From positions 1 to 61,674 of the forward strand of contig CANHPN010000010.1 in the NCBI GenBank assembly GCA_947462535.1: 61,674 nucleotides of DNA. The letters are read 5' to 3'. Source of the stretch: Akkermansiaceae bacterium. Its GTDB lineage: Bacteria; Verrucomicrobiota; Verrucomicrobiia; Verrucomicrobiales; Akkermansiaceae. Of the stretch, positions 17,185 through 25,956 are shown in pieces. A model generated the notes under the pieces. The model had not been told where the DNA came from. It was given only the letters and a program-made list of their open reading frames with translations, and did no database searches. The number at the start of each line of letters is the position of its first letter. The first letter of the stretch is position 1. Both the position numbers and the translations under genes were made by a program.

Positions 17185-18480
17185 GTGCTCTATCACTCCA
17201 CCAACAACCCCGCCCACCGCGTCGGTCTCAAGGAAGCCATCCTGCGCTCGCTGCCGCCGGACAACGGCCTTTACATGCCAGAAAAATTGCCCGTGCTCGG
17301 CGCTGGCTTCTGGGAGATCTGGCGTGAGCTCACCTTCCCGGAAATCGGCATCGCCGTGGCGGACGCGTTCTTCGGCGAGGACGTCCCGCCGCAGGCGATC
17401 GTGGACATCGTGGAAGGCACCGTCACTTTCGAAGCGCCGTTAGTCACCCTCGGCCCGGGCGATCACATTCTCGAGCTTTTCCACGGCCCCACCCTTGCCT
17501 TCAAGGACTTCGGTGCGCGCTTCATGGCCCGCCTGATGGCCTGGCTCACCCGCGGCGAGGACCGCGAACTCACCGTGCTCGTCGCCACCTCCGGCGATAC
17601 CGGCGGCGCGGTCGCCTCCGCCTTTCACAACGTCCCCGGCACCCGCGTGATCATTCTCTATCCGCAGGGAAAGGTTTCCGGGCTCCAGGAAAAGCAGCTC
17701 ACCGCCCTCGGCGGAAACATCACCGCTTTGGAGATCCAAGGCTCGTTCGACGACTGCCAGGCGCTCGTCAAATCCGCCTTCCTCGACCGCGAGCTTTCGG
17801 AGCGGATGAATCTAACGTCCGCCAACTCCATCAACCTCGCGCGCCTCGTGCCGCAGAGTTTCTACTACATCCACGCCGCCCGCCAGCTCCCGGAGGGCGT
17901 CACCCCCACCTTCGTCATCCCGTCGGGAAACTTCGGCAACCTCACCGCCGGACTGCTCGCCATGCAGCTCGGCCTGCCGGTCGATCACTTCGTCGCCGCC
18001 ACTAACCGCAACGACGTGGTCCCCGAATTCCTCCGCTCCGGCCAATACGCACCGCGCCCCAGCGTCCCGACCATTTCCAATGCCATGGACGTGGGCGCGC
18101 CTTCTAACTTCGTCCGTATGCAGGCGCTCTTCGGCGGCTCGTGGGATGCCATCAAAACCCGCATTTCCGGCATGTCCTTCACCGACGACCAGACGCGCGC
18201 CGCCATCCGCACCGTCAAGGCGCTCTACGATTACGAGATCGACCCGCACGGCGCGGTCGGCTGGCTCGCCGCCCAGAAATGGCGCGCCGCCCACCCCGCC
18301 AGCGCCACCGTCACCCTCGAAACCGCGCACCCCGCCAAGTTCCTCGACGTGATGGAAGCCGAGCTCGGCACCAACTGCATCGAAATCCCCGAGCGCCTCG
18401 CCATCCTCGCCCAGCGCGAAAAAGTCGCCACCCTGCTCCCCGCCGACAAGGCGGTCTTCCGCGACTGGCTCACCCGCTGA
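17185..18480 (+). CDS. thrC: threonine synthase
   Basis: PLP enzyme that converts phosphohomoserine to threonine. I prefer the GTG at 17185, which yields the expected N-terminus (LYHSTNN) and 431 residues; a TTG at 17167, just after the thrB stop, would add six. The PLP lysine is Lys107 in TLAFKDFGARF; the phosphate-binding ATSGDTGGAV and the NSINLARLVPQ and IPSGNFGN motifs are present. Longer, E. coli-type form. Operon with thrB. Confidence 0.96.
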   Translation: MLYHSTNNPAHRVGLKEAILRSLPPDNGLYMPEKLPVLGAGFWEIWRELTFPEIGIAVADAFFGEDVPPQAIVDIVEGTVTFEAPLVTLGPGDHILELFHGPTLAFKDFGARFMARLMAWLTRGEDRELTVLVATSGDTGGAVASAFHNVPGTRVIILYPQGKVSGLQEKQLTALGGNITALEIQGSFDDCQALVKSAFLDRELSERMNLTSANSINLARLVPQSFYYIHAARQLPEGVTPTFVIPSGNFGNLTAGLLAMQLGLPVDHFVAATNRNDVVPEFLRSGQYAPRPSVPTISNAMDVGAPSNFVRMQALFGGSWDAIKTRISGMSFTDDQTRAAIRTVKALYDYEIDPHGAVGWLAAQKWRAAHPASATVTLETAHPAKFLDVMEAELGTNCIEIPERLAILAQREKVATLLPADKAVFRDWLTR

Positions 18481-18549
18481 GGCGCGCATTGGGGCGCCCC
18501 CACCATTCCGGCTTGATACTTCGCGGGTAAGAATGAAACCTGCGCCCCC

Positions 18550-19866
18550 ATGTCCGCTGCTGTTCAACACACTCTCGCTGGCCAAGCCACTCTCGAAGGC
18601 ACCTCTCTCCACACCGGACAGAAGGTCACGCTCACGCTCAAGCCCGCGCCGGAAGGTCACGGCTTCAAGTTCCGCCGCATCGATTTACCGGATGAGCCAT
18701 TCATCAACGCCTGCGTCGACAAGGTCCAGACCGTCGAGCGCGCCACCACGCTGGCGGAGGGCTCGGTCAAGGTCCACACCGTCGAACACGTCATTTCCGC
18801 GCTGACCGGCATGGGCGTGGACAACGCGCTGATCGAAATGGACGCCAACGAGCCACCGATCGGCGACGGTTCTTCCCGCCCTTTCGTGGAGCTGATCAAA
18901 AAAGTCGGCACCCTCGCCCAAAACGCGCCACGCAAGGTCTGGGAAATCCGCGAGCCGATCCATTTGGAAACCGGCGACGGCACCATCATCACCATCGTTC
19001 CGTGCAAGACGTTCAAAGTCTCCGTCACCAACGTCGGGCCGGAAGGACGCTTCACCCAGTATTTCTCCAGCGAGGTCACTCCCGCCGCCTACGAGAAGGA
19101 AATCTGCGCCGCCCGCACCTTCGTTTATTACGAGGACGTCAAGCCGCTGCTCGACAAGGGCCTGATCAAAGGCGGCTCGCTGGAAAGCGCCGTGGTCATC
19201 CGCGGCAACGAAATCATGTCGAAGGAGCCCATGCGCTTCACCAACGAGTTCGCCCGCCACAAGGCGCTCGACCTCATCGGCGACCTGATGCTTTCCGGTA
19301 TCAAGATCCTCGGCCACGTCATCGCGGTGAAACCCGGCCACGGCCCTAACACGATGATGGCGGCCAAGCTCAAAACCGAATACGCCCGAATGCGCTCGAT
19401 GGTCCCCGCCCCCGTTTCCATCCCCGACGGCGAGAGCGTGCTCGACATCAACGAGGTGATGAAAATCCTGCCGCACCGCTATCCGTTCCTGATGGTGGAT
19501 CGCATCGTCGATTGCCTCGGCGACAGCAAGTGCATCGCCGTGAAAAACGTCACCATCAACGAGCCCTACTTCGCCGGCCACTTCCCCGGCCACCCGATCA
19601 TGCCCGGCGTGTTGCAGCTTGAGGCGATGGCGCAAGTTTCCTCGGTGCTGATGCTCCGCAAGCCGGAGAACAGCGGAAAAATCGGTTACTTCATGAGCGC
19701 CGACAGCGTCAAATGGCGGCGTCCGGTTTTGCCCGGCGACACGCTCTTCATCGAAACGGAAATCATCAAGATGCGTGGCTCAATCGGCCAGACCCGCGCC
19801 CGCTGCCTCGTCAACGGCGAGGTCGTTTCCGAAGCGGAACTCAAATTCGCGCTGATGGACCGCTGA
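18550..19866 (+). CDS. lpxC/fabZ: bifunctional UDP-3-O-acyl-GlcNAc deacetylase / 3-hydroxyacyl-ACP dehydratase
   Basis: A 438-residue fusion. LpxC part (about residues 1-290) commits lipid A synthesis by zinc-dependent deacetylation; ligands are His76/His80 (HTVEH), His237 and Asp241 ([10 protein letters not shown]), close to the E. coli spacing. FabZ part (about 300-438) dehydrates 3-hydroxyacyl-ACP; catalytic His309 ([12 protein letters not shown]) and Glu358 ([10 protein letters not shown]) are intact. Both enzymes use 3-hydroxyacyl-ACP flow, so fusion balances lipid A and fatty acid synthesis. The same fusion is known from Bacteroidota. No Shine-Dalgarno; C-rich leader. Confidence 0.96.
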   Translation: MSAAVQHTLAGQATLEGTSLHTGQKVTLTLKPAPEGHGFKFRRIDLPDEPFINACVDKVQTVERATTLAEGSVKVHTVEHVISALTGMGVDNALIEMDANEPPIGDGSSRPFVELIKKVGTLAQNAPRKVWEIREPIHLETGDGTIITIVPCKTFKVSVTNVGPEGRFTQYFSSEVTPAAYEKEICAARTFVYYEDVKPLLDKGLIKGGSLESAVVIRGNEIMSKEPMRFTNEFARHKALDLIGDLMLSGIKILGHVIAVKPGHGPNTMMAAKLKTEYARMRSMVPAPVSIPDGESVLDINEVMKILPHRYPFLMVDRIVDCLGDSKCIAVKNVTINEPYFAGHFPGHPIMPGVLQLEAMAQVSSVLMLRKPENSGKIGYFMSADSVKWRRPVLPGDTLFIETEIIKMRGSIGQTRARCLVNGEVVSEAELKFALMDR

Positions 19867-19910
19867 TCCGGCATCGCCGCACTGTAATTTCCTGTCGAAA
19901 ATTTTTTCCC

Positions 19911-21785
19911 ATGTCCACCGAACGCAAGACTCTCGAAGAACGCCACCAGATGTCAGACATCGAGCGGCTCCGCCACTCGTGTGCCCACGTCCTCGCCACC
20001 GCCATCTGCCGGCTGTGGCCGGACGTCCAACTCGCCGCCGGCCCGCCGGTAGAGAACGGGTTTTACTACGACATGGACCTCAAACACCGCATCTCGCCGG
20101 ACGATTTCCCGCGGATCGAGGAGGAGATGAAAAAAGTGGTGAAGGACAACGACCCCTTCGAGCGCATCACCGTCTCCCGCGCCGAGGCACTGGAACTCGC
20201 CAAAGCCGGCCGCCTCGGCGCGGTCGCCGACCGCGAGATCGAGAGCATTTTCAAAGTCGATCTCCTCAACGACATCCCCGAAGGCGAGGAAATCTCGATC
20301 TTCAAAAACGGCGATTTCTGGGACCTCTGCGCCGGCCCGCACGTCGGACGCACCGGGAATTGCAAAGCATTCAAGGTGATGAGCGTGGCCAGCTCGTATT
20401 ACAAAGGCGACAAGGACCGCCAGTCGCTGCAACGGATTTACGGCACCTGCTTCAAGAACTCCACCGAATTGCTAGAGCACCTCACCCGCCTCGAAGAAGC
20501 GAAGAAGCGCGACCACCGCCGCCTCGGCAAGGAGCTCGGGCTTTTCCACATCGATGAAATGGTCGGCCAGGGCCTCATTCTCTGGAAACCGAAAGGCGCG
20601 CTCGTCCGCCGCTCGCTGCAGGAGTTCATCACCCAGGAGCTCGACAAGCAGGGCTACTCGCAGGTCTTCACCCCGCACATCGGCAAGCTCGACCTCTATC
20701 GGACTTCCGGCCACTTCCCCTACTATCAGGAGAGCCAGTATCCGGCCATCGCCGAGCGCGACGTGTTGGAAAAACTCGCCGACGAGGACGCGACCTGCGC
20801 CACCCTCATCAACGGTCTGTCAGACGGCACCTACGAGGGCTATCTGCTCAAGCCGATGAACTGCCCGCACCACATCAAGATCTACGCGAGCGACCACCAC
20901 TCCTACCGCGACCTGCCGGTCAGGCTGGCCGAGTTCGGCACCGTTTACCGCTGGGAGCAGTCCGGCGAGCTTGGCGGCATGACCCGCGTCCGGGGCTTCA
21001 CCCAGGACGACGCCCATCTTTTCTGCACCCCGGACCAAGTCGCCGCCGAAGTCACCGGCTGCCTCGACCTCGTCAAAAAAGTCCTCAACACGCTGGGCAT
21101 GCACGAATACCGCGTCCGCCTCTCACTCCGCGATCCCGAGTCCGACAAATACGTCGGCTCCGCGGAAAACTGGGACAAGGCGGAAGCCGCCCTCCGCGAG
21201 GCCGTACAAACGCTCGGCGTCGAATACACCGAGGAGATCGGCGAAGCCGCGTTCTACGGCCCAAAGATCGACTTCGTCGTCAAGGACGTCATCGGCCGCG
21301 ACTGGCAGTTAGGCACCGTGCAGGTGGACTACAACCTGCCAGTCCGTTTCGGCCTGACCTACGTCGGCGCGGACAACCAGCCGCACGTGCCGGTGATGAT
21401 CCACCGCGCGCCGTTCGGCTCGCTGGAGCGCTTCACCGGCCTGCTCATCGAGCACTTCGAGGGGAAATTCCCCGCCTGGCTCGCACCCGAGCAAGTCCGC
21501 GTCATCCCGATTTCCGAAAAGACCCTCGAGGCCGCGGAAGCCACCGCCGCCAAGCTCGCCGATGTCGGCGTGCGCGTCTCGGTGGACCGGACTAACGACA
21601 AGATCGGTGCCAAGATCCGGCTCGCCCGCCTCGACCGCGTGCCCTACATGCTAGTGCTCGGCGCGAAGGAAGTGGAAGAGGGAACCGTCTCCGTTCGCCA
21701 CCGCGACAACGAGGATCTCACCACCCTGACGCTGGAGGAATTCACCGCCAGGATCACCACGGAGATCAGGGAGCGGATTCTTTGA
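19911..21785 (+). CDS. thrS: threonyl-tRNA synthetase lacking the N-terminal TGS domain
   Basis: Charges tRNA-Thr. From ATG 19911 the product has 624 residues. It opens almost at once with the editing domain (RLRHSCAHVLATAICRLWP; second motif DLCAGPHVGRTG), so the TGS domain (about 60 residues in E. coli) is missing. The class II core is complete: MNCPHHIKIY with the zinc cysteine, FGTVYRWEQSGELGGMTRVR (motif 2 and loop), APFGSLERF (motif 3) and an anticodon-binding domain. An extra segment (about EDATCATLINGLSDGT) is inserted in the catalytic domain. The upstream frame belongs to lpxC-fabZ, so TGS is not hidden there. Confidence 0.96.
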   Translation: MSTERKTLEERHQMSDIERLRHSCAHVLATAICRLWPDVQLAAGPPVENGFYYDMDLKHRISPDDFPRIEEEMKKVVKDNDPFERITVSRAEALELAKAGRLGAVADREIESIFKVDLLNDIPEGEEISIFKNGDFWDLCAGPHVGRTGNCKAFKVMSVASSYYKGDKDRQSLQRIYGTCFKNSTELLEHLTRLEEAKKRDHRRLGKELGLFHIDEMVGQGLILWKPKGALVRRSLQEFITQELDKQGYSQVFTPHIGKLDLYRTSGHFPYYQESQYPAIAERDVLEKLADEDATCATLINGLSDGTYEGYLLKPMNCPHHIKIYASDHHSYRDLPVRLAEFGTVYRWEQSGELGGMTRVRGFTQDDAHLFCTPDQVAAEVTGCLDLVKKVLNTLGMHEYRVRLSLRDPESDKYVGSAENWDKAEAALREAVQTLGVEYTEEIGEAAFYGPKIDFVVKDVIGRDWQLGTVQVDYNLPVRFGLTYVGADNQPHVPVMIHRAPFGSLERFTGLLIEHFEGKFPAWLAPEQVRVIPISEKTLEAAEATAAKLADVGVRVSVDRTNDKIGAKIRLARLDRVPYMLVLGAKEVEEGTVSVRHRDNEDLTTLTLEEFTARITTEIRERIL

Positions 21786-21812
21786 AGTGATTTTCGACCT
21801 CGAAAAAGAGAC

Positions 21813-21841
21813 TTGCCGATTTTGATCCGCCTCCCTATACA
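21813..21841 (+). promoter_or_regulatory. infC: sigma-70-type promoter of infC
   Basis: TTGCCG (21813-21818), a 17-base spacer, and TATACA (21836-21841). Transcription would begin near 21848, leaving a leader of about 265 nt before the AUC start of infC. This is the best promoter match in the window. Confidence 0.65.
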
Positions 21842-21960
21842 CTGCACCTAGACGCACCCAGAAAGGTTGAAAGAAACAATTTCCGCCACCTTTTTGAAGT
21901 GATGATCTCCGGCACCCGCCGATTCATGATTTCCCAGGAACGATCCGCTATGAACCTTAA

Positions 21961-21981
21961 AACCGATTTTTCCAATCGGTT
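21961..21981 (+). other. hairpin in the infC leader
   Basis: AACCGATT - TTTCC - AATCGGTT, a perfect 8-bp stem followed by TTCTTCCCC. The T content after it is too low for a clear terminator, so it may be an attenuator or a simple RNA structure. Confidence 0.4.
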
Positions 21982-22114
21982 CTTCCCCGCTGTTTGCGAT
22001 CCATGATCCGGCGTTTGGTCCATCGTTCCGCACCCCTCTTCGCACTGATACCGTGCGGCGGCTTTGTCCGTCCGTGCAGCGGCGCGTCGCATCTACCCAC
22101 TGGAGGACAAAACC

Positions 22115-22843
22115 ATCGCTAAGCCACAAAGAGATCCAAACAGGGGTCGTTTCCGCGACATGACGCGGATCAACGACCGAATCCGTGCCCCGAAAGTCCG
22201 TGTCGTTATGGCTAACGGCGATCAGCTAGGCGTGATGAGTTCACGCGAAGCGCTCGCCAAAGCCCAATCGCTCGGACTCGACCTTGTCGAGATTGCCGGC
22301 CAAGTGGACCCGCCGGTCTGTAAGATCGTCGATTACGGGAAATACAAATACGAGCAGGCCAAGCTGAAAAAGCAGAAGTCGAAGAGCGCCACCCGCATGA
22401 AGGAAGTGAAATTCCGCGTCGGCACCGGGCAGCACGACTACAACATCAAGCTCGGTCGCGCCGAAGGTTTCCTCGACACCAACCACAAGTGCCGCTTCGT
22501 GCTGCAGTTCCGCGGTCGTGAAAACGCCCACAAGGATCTCGGTTTCGTGGTGCTCAACCGGATCATCGAGGACCTCAAGTCCATGGCGCAAGTGGACCAA
22601 CCCCCCCGCCTCAACGGCCGCGCCGTGGCGATGATCCTTTCCCCGCTTCCCGCCCACCAGCGCAAGCGCAAGTTCCACCTGTTTCATGGCGAACTGATGG
22701 AGGAAGACGATTTCGAGCACGAAGAAGGCCAGGACGAGGACATCCCGGAGGATGATTTCATCCCGGATGAAGTGCCTGACGAGATTTCCAACGAGGCTCC
22801 TGAGGCCGCGGCGGAGATCGGGAAAGAAGCTTCCAAGTCCTGA
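22115..22843 (+). CDS. infC: translation initiation factor IF-3 with AUC start and acidic tail
   Basis: IF-3 proofreads the start codon on the 30S subunit. The frame is open from 22064, but the only good ribosome site (TGGAGGA, 22101-22107) points to the ATC at 22115, eight bases on, giving 242 residues. Non-AUG starts (AUU, AUC) are the classical basis of infC autoregulation, because IF-3 discriminates against them. The body is normal (RINDRIRAPKVRVV ... FRGREN ... MALILSP-like MAMILSPLP). Residues ~193-242 form an unusual, strongly acidic extension (DDFEHEEGQDEDIPEDD). rpmI and rplT, the usual partners, do not follow. Confidence 0.94.
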   Translation: MAKPQRDPNRGRFRDMTRINDRIRAPKVRVVMANGDQLGVMSSREALAKAQSLGLDLVEIAGQVDPPVCKIVDYGKYKYEQAKLKKQKSKSATRMKEVKFRVGTGQHDYNIKLGRAEGFLDTNHKCRFVLQFRGRENAHKDLGFVVLNRIIEDLKSMAQVDQPPRLNGRAVAMILSPLPAHQRKRKFHLFHGELMEEDDFEHEEGQDEDIPEDDFIPDEVPDEISNEAPEAAAEIGKEASKS

Positions 22844-22859
22844 TTTTTCAATCCTATCT

Positions 22860-22894
22860 TGGCGGCGGGTTTCAATCCGCCGCCACGTTTTTTT
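22860..22894 (+). terminator. intrinsic terminator of infC
   Basis: Perfect 9-bp GC stem TGGCGGCGG / CCGCCGCCA with loop GTTTCAAT, then CGTTTTTTTT. It ends two bases before the ATG of the next gene. Confidence 0.92.
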
Positions 22895-22896
22895 GC

Positions 22897-23556
22897 ATGC
22901 TCTATCTTTTCGACATCGACGGCACGCTGGTGGACACCGGCGGCGCGGGAATGGCGGCCTTGAAGGAGGCGACCCGCGAAATTTTCGGGCACGAAGGTCC
23001 TCCTCTCGATCTGGCGGGCAGCACGGATCTCGGCATTATCGCTAACATTCACGCCCATTTCGAAATCGAGCCGACGCGGGAACGTATCGACGCCTACTTC
23101 GAAGTCTATCACGGCCGGCTGGATTGGAACCTGAACCACGGCGGATTTCCCGGCCGCGTTCTCGACGGCGTGCCGGAATTGCTCGCGGGACTATCAGGGC
23201 ATCCGGACGCGACCATCGGCCTCCTCACCGGAAACACAGCGGTCGGAGCGGCGGCCAAAACGCGCCACTTCGGGCTGGTCGGCCATTTCCCCTTCGGTGC
23301 CTACGGCTGCGACCACGCGGACCGCAACCGGCTCGGCCCGATCGCCCTCGAACGCGCGGCCCGCCACGCGGGCAGGAATTTCACCGCCGCAGAAACCTGG
23401 GTCATCGGCGATACGCCGAAGGACATCGCCTGCGCCCATGCCATCGGGGCCCGCTGCCTGGCGGTGGCGACCGGCCAATTTTCCGCAATGCAGCTCGCGG
23501 ACCACGGCGCGGACCAGGTCGTCGAGACCCTCGGCCGGGCGATCACCTGGGCGTGA
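22897..23556 (+). CDS. HAD-superfamily hydrolase (phosphoglycolate-phosphatase-like)
   Basis: A 219-residue phosphatase with the full HAD set: motif I FDIDGTLVDT (nucleophile Asp6, Asp8), motif II threonine in GLLTGNT, and motif III/IV GDTPKDIACAHAIGA with the metal acids. The cap is of the alpha-helical C1 type. Because motif I starts at residue 5 the ATG at 22897 must be right, yet the infC terminator ends two bases upstream and no Shine-Dalgarno exists. Substrate unknown; Gph-like (2-phosphoglycolate) is plausible. Confidence 0.9.
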   Translation: MLYLFDIDGTLVDTGGAGMAALKEATREIFGHEGPPLDLAGSTDLGIIANIHAHFEIEPTRERIDAYFEVYHGRLDWNLNHGGFPGRVLDGVPELLAGLSGHPDATIGLLTGNTAVGAAAKTRHFGLVGHFPFGAYGCDHADRNRLGPIALERAARHAGRNFTAAETWVIGDTPKDIACAHAIGARCLAVATGQFSAMQLADHGADQVVETLGRAITWA

Positions 23557-23652
23557 TTGAAATCGCGGTGAAATTCTCAAAACAAGCCGTTGCATCGTTG
23601 CCCGATGTCCGGATATTTTTGCGTCGTCCGATAATCAATCTATCTAATTCCT

Positions 23653-23991
23653 ATGAATACCCGTCGCCGTTTCCTGACCCGCCTCGTAGCCACCGCCGGA
23701 ATGCCAGCCCTCTTGTGTGGCCGCGTATTCGCCCAAACGCCGCCTCCTCCGGTCAAGCTTGAGGAGAGCGATCCCGTCGCGACCGCGCTCGGCTACAAGG
23801 AAGATACCACCAAGGTAGACGCCGTGAAATACCCGGCGCACAAGCGCGAGCAGCGCTGCGACAACTGCGCGCTCTATCAGGGGAAACCCGGTGAAGCCAG
23901 CGGCCCTTGCTCCGCATTCGGAGGCAAGCTGGTCACCGCAGCCGGTTGGTGCGCGGTCTATGCGAAAAAGCCGGAGCCGGTGAAGCCGTAA
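23653..23991 (+). CDS. high-potential iron-sulfur protein (HiPIP) with Tat signal
   Basis: A 112-residue exported electron carrier. The N-terminus RRRFLTRLVATAG ends in a hydrophobic stretch and an AQT cleavage site, fitting the twin-arginine pathway used for cofactor-loaded proteins. Four cysteines (CDNC, then 13 residues, C, then 13 residues, C) match the single [4Fe-4S] cluster of HiPIPs, with the aromatic before the last Cys (GWC). HiPIPs donate electrons in the periplasm to cytochrome oxidases or reaction centres; the partner is not in the window. A weak hairpin with a T-run lies at 24024-24052. Confidence 0.92.
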   Translation: MNTRRRFLTRLVATAGMPALLCGRVFAQTPPPPVKLEESDPVATALGYKEDTTKVDAVKYPAHKREQRCDNCALYQGKPGEASGPCSAFGGKLVTAAGWCAVYAKKPEPVKP

Positions 23992-24099
23992 TTCAGTCAG
24001 ACACTTCTATTTCCAACCGCCATCCGCCCCACCCGGCGGAAAGGGATTTTTTCATGCGAATTTCGCGTCGCATGCCCCTCGAATCCCCCTACCTTCCTG

Positions 24100-25431
24100 G
24101 TGATGAGTTCGAGCCCGGCAAGTTCCAACCGCGATCACTGGCTGGCCACCGCCAAACAGGTATCCCGCAAGGTGAATCTCGCCTGGTGGCTCGAAACCCT
24201 CTCCGCGCCCCTGCTCGTTGCCGCCGTTGGCGGTGCCGTGGCGCTGCTGGTCGTGAGGCGCGCCTTTCCGCATATCGAGCCTTGGATGCTGGCGGCCTCC
24301 GCCAGCGGCGTGATCGCATTACTGGCAATCGGCTGCCGGGCGTGGGCGGCACGGAAATTCGAGCGCCCCGAACAATCGCTGGTTAGAATCGAGGCCGCCA
24401 TGCGCTTGAGAAACTCGCTCTCCGCCGCCAGCGCGGGCGTCGCCCCGTGGCCGACGCCGGTGGAGCGGATCGATGCGGGGCTGGCCTGGCAGTGGCCGCG
24501 CCTGCTGATCCCGCCGCTGGGCGCGCTGATCATGTTAACTGCGGGCCTGTTGATCCCCATCACGGGGCGCAGCCTCAATCCTGCGGGTCCGCCGGAACAG
24601 CCCCAGGCCTGGAAACAACTCAGCGCCGAGCTCGACCAACTCACCAAGGAAGATGTCGTCGATGAGGAATATCTCGAGGAAACGCGCAAGAGGCTCGCCG
24701 AGCTGAAATCCCAGGAAGAGGAGCAGTGGTTCAGCCACTCGTCGCTTGAAGCCACCGACTCCTTGAAGAAATCCCACCGCGCCGAGGCCGAGCGCGTCGA
24801 GCGTGAAATCGGTCGCGCGGACAAGGCGCTTGCGACTCTCGAAAAAAACGCCGGAGCCTCTAACCAGGCCGAGAAAAACCGGCTGGTGGAGGAATTCGAC
24901 CAGGCGCTCCAAGGACTTCAAAACGGCGCGATGAAGCCGAACCCGGCGCTGCTCGAACAGATGAAACAACTCGATTTGAAAGACATGGCCAAGCTCACGC
25001 CCGAGCAGATCGAACAGCTTCGTGAAAATTTGAAGAAGCACTCCGAGGCCATGAAAAACGGCAATGGAGAGGGTGAAGGCGAGAATTGGTCGGATGAACT
25101 GCTCGCCGGAGAGGGCGAGGGCGAGGGCGAGGGCGAAGATCCCGGCAAAGGCGGGGTCGACCGCGGGCCGGGCCACTCGCCCGGAGTGCTCGGCACGGAA
25201 AATGACCTGCTAGAAACCGGCGTGCTAACCGGACTCGAAGCTAAAGACCTCTCGCGGACCACTCCCGGCGATTTGCTGGAACTGCAGGACGGCGAGCACG
25301 AGGTGGATCAATCCCCATCGCGAATCTCCCAAGGCGGAAGCACCGAGGCCACCGGCAAAGGCGGCGACCGCGTCTGGCGCGACGCGCTTGATCCCGCCGA
25401 GCAGCGGACTTTGAAGCGGTTTTTCGAGTAG
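24100..25431 (+). CDS. membrane protein with coiled coil and Gly-Glu-rich tail, function unknown
   Basis: A 443-residue protein (GTG 24100 or ATG 24103). Two N-terminal membrane segments (about residues 33-52 and 60-80) are followed by a third near 145-160 (ALIMLTAGLLIPI). Then comes a long charged helical region (about 170-310), probably a coiled coil, and a low-complexity GEGEGEGEGED stretch encoded by a GAGGGC hexamer repeat. The C-terminus ends in RVWRDALDPAEQRTLKRFFE. The layout resembles DUF4175-like and Bat-operon-associated proteins of Planctomycetota/Verrucomicrobiota, but I do not recognise a family with confidence. Confidence 0.7.
   Translation: MMSSSPASSNRDHWLATAKQVSRKVNLAWWLETLSAPLLVAAVGGAVALLVVRRAFPHIEPWMLAASASGVIALLAIGCRAWAARKFERPEQSLVRIEAAMRLRNSLSAASAGVAPWPTPVERIDAGLAWQWPRLLIPPLGALIMLTAGLLIPITGRSLNPAGPPEQPQAWKQLSAELDQLTKEDVVDEEYLEETRKRLAELKSQEEEQWFSHSSLEATDSLKKSHRAEAERVEREIGRADKALATLEKNAGASNQAEKNRLVEEFDQALQGLQNGAMKPNPALLEQMKQLDLKDMAKLTPEQIEQLRENLKKHSEAMKNGNGEGEGENWSDELLAGEGEGEGEGEDPGKGGVDRGPGHSPGVLGTENDLLETGVLTGLEAKDLSRTTPGDLLELQDGEHEVDQSPSRISQGGSTEATGKGGDRVWRDALDPAEQRTLKRFFE
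25111..25134 (+). repeat. 4 x GAGGGC hexamer repeat within the coding region
   Basis: Four tandem copies of GAGGGC encode alternating Glu-Gly. In-frame copy-number changes would only lengthen or shorten the acidic tail. Confidence 0.85.
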
Positions 25432-25470
25432 CACCCTCCGCAAGGGAATCGTCCGCCAGCCAGCGGCATT

Positions 25471-25869
25471 CTATTCGCGCAGCCGTTTCAGCAATTCTGA
25501 ATCGGGAAGCAGACAGTGATTCGCCGGGCCCATGATCCGGTGGCGATTGTCCGCCACCCATTGATAGACCGCGTCGCGCAGCGGCTTGGGGATGAAGCGG
25601 GCGAGCGTGAAAATCCGCCACGCGCCGCCGAGGGCGCGGGCGAGCTCGATCAAGGCGTCGCCACGCAGGAAGACTTGGCCGTCGGATTCGCGAAGGAGGA
25701 CCATCGTGCCGCCGGCTTGGTTAGCGTATTTCGTGAATCCCATTTCCGCGGCAAATTTCCCCTGTAAGGGCGCGAAGGCCACCTGCCGGCGCTTGTCATA
25801 CCTCACGACCCGCCGCACCGACGCCCAGCAGAACGCGCAGTCGCCATCGAAAAAAAGCACCCAGCCCAT
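25471..25869 (-). CDS. DCC-family thiol-disulfide oxidoreductase-like protein (DUF393)
   Basis: A 132-residue thioredoxin-like protein with the family-defining FFDGDCAFCWASV (D-x-x-C-x-x-C, residues 8-14) and the downstream FAPLQG and RGDALIELARALGGAW motifs. The family is predicted to have redox activity. It is the only minus-strand gene in this stretch, with radC diverging from it 87 bases away, so the two may share a regulatory region. Confidence 0.93.
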   Translation of the reverse strand: MGWVLFFDGDCAFCWASVRRVVRYDKRRQVAFAPLQGKFAAEMGFTKYANQAGGTMVLLRESDGQVFLRGDALIELARALGGAWRIFTLARFIPKPLRDAVYQWVADNRHRIMGPANHCLLPDSELLKRLRE

Positions 25870-25956
25870 GCAGGGAGCCTAATCGCCCGCCGCCGGAAAA
25901 ACCAACGCGGGAATTCTATTCCTTGCCAAGCCGGGCCAATTCGTTAGCCTGTTCAA

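Larger units (their letters stand above)
21786..22114 (+). other. thrS-infC intergenic region: promoter, long leader, one hairpin
   Basis: No gene is seen in these 329 bases. They hold a sigma-70-like promoter (21813-21841), a leader of about 265 nt, a hairpin at 21961-21981 and, at the end, the Shine-Dalgarno of infC (TGGAGGA at 22101-22107). The rest has no recognised riboswitch. Confidence 0.6.
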
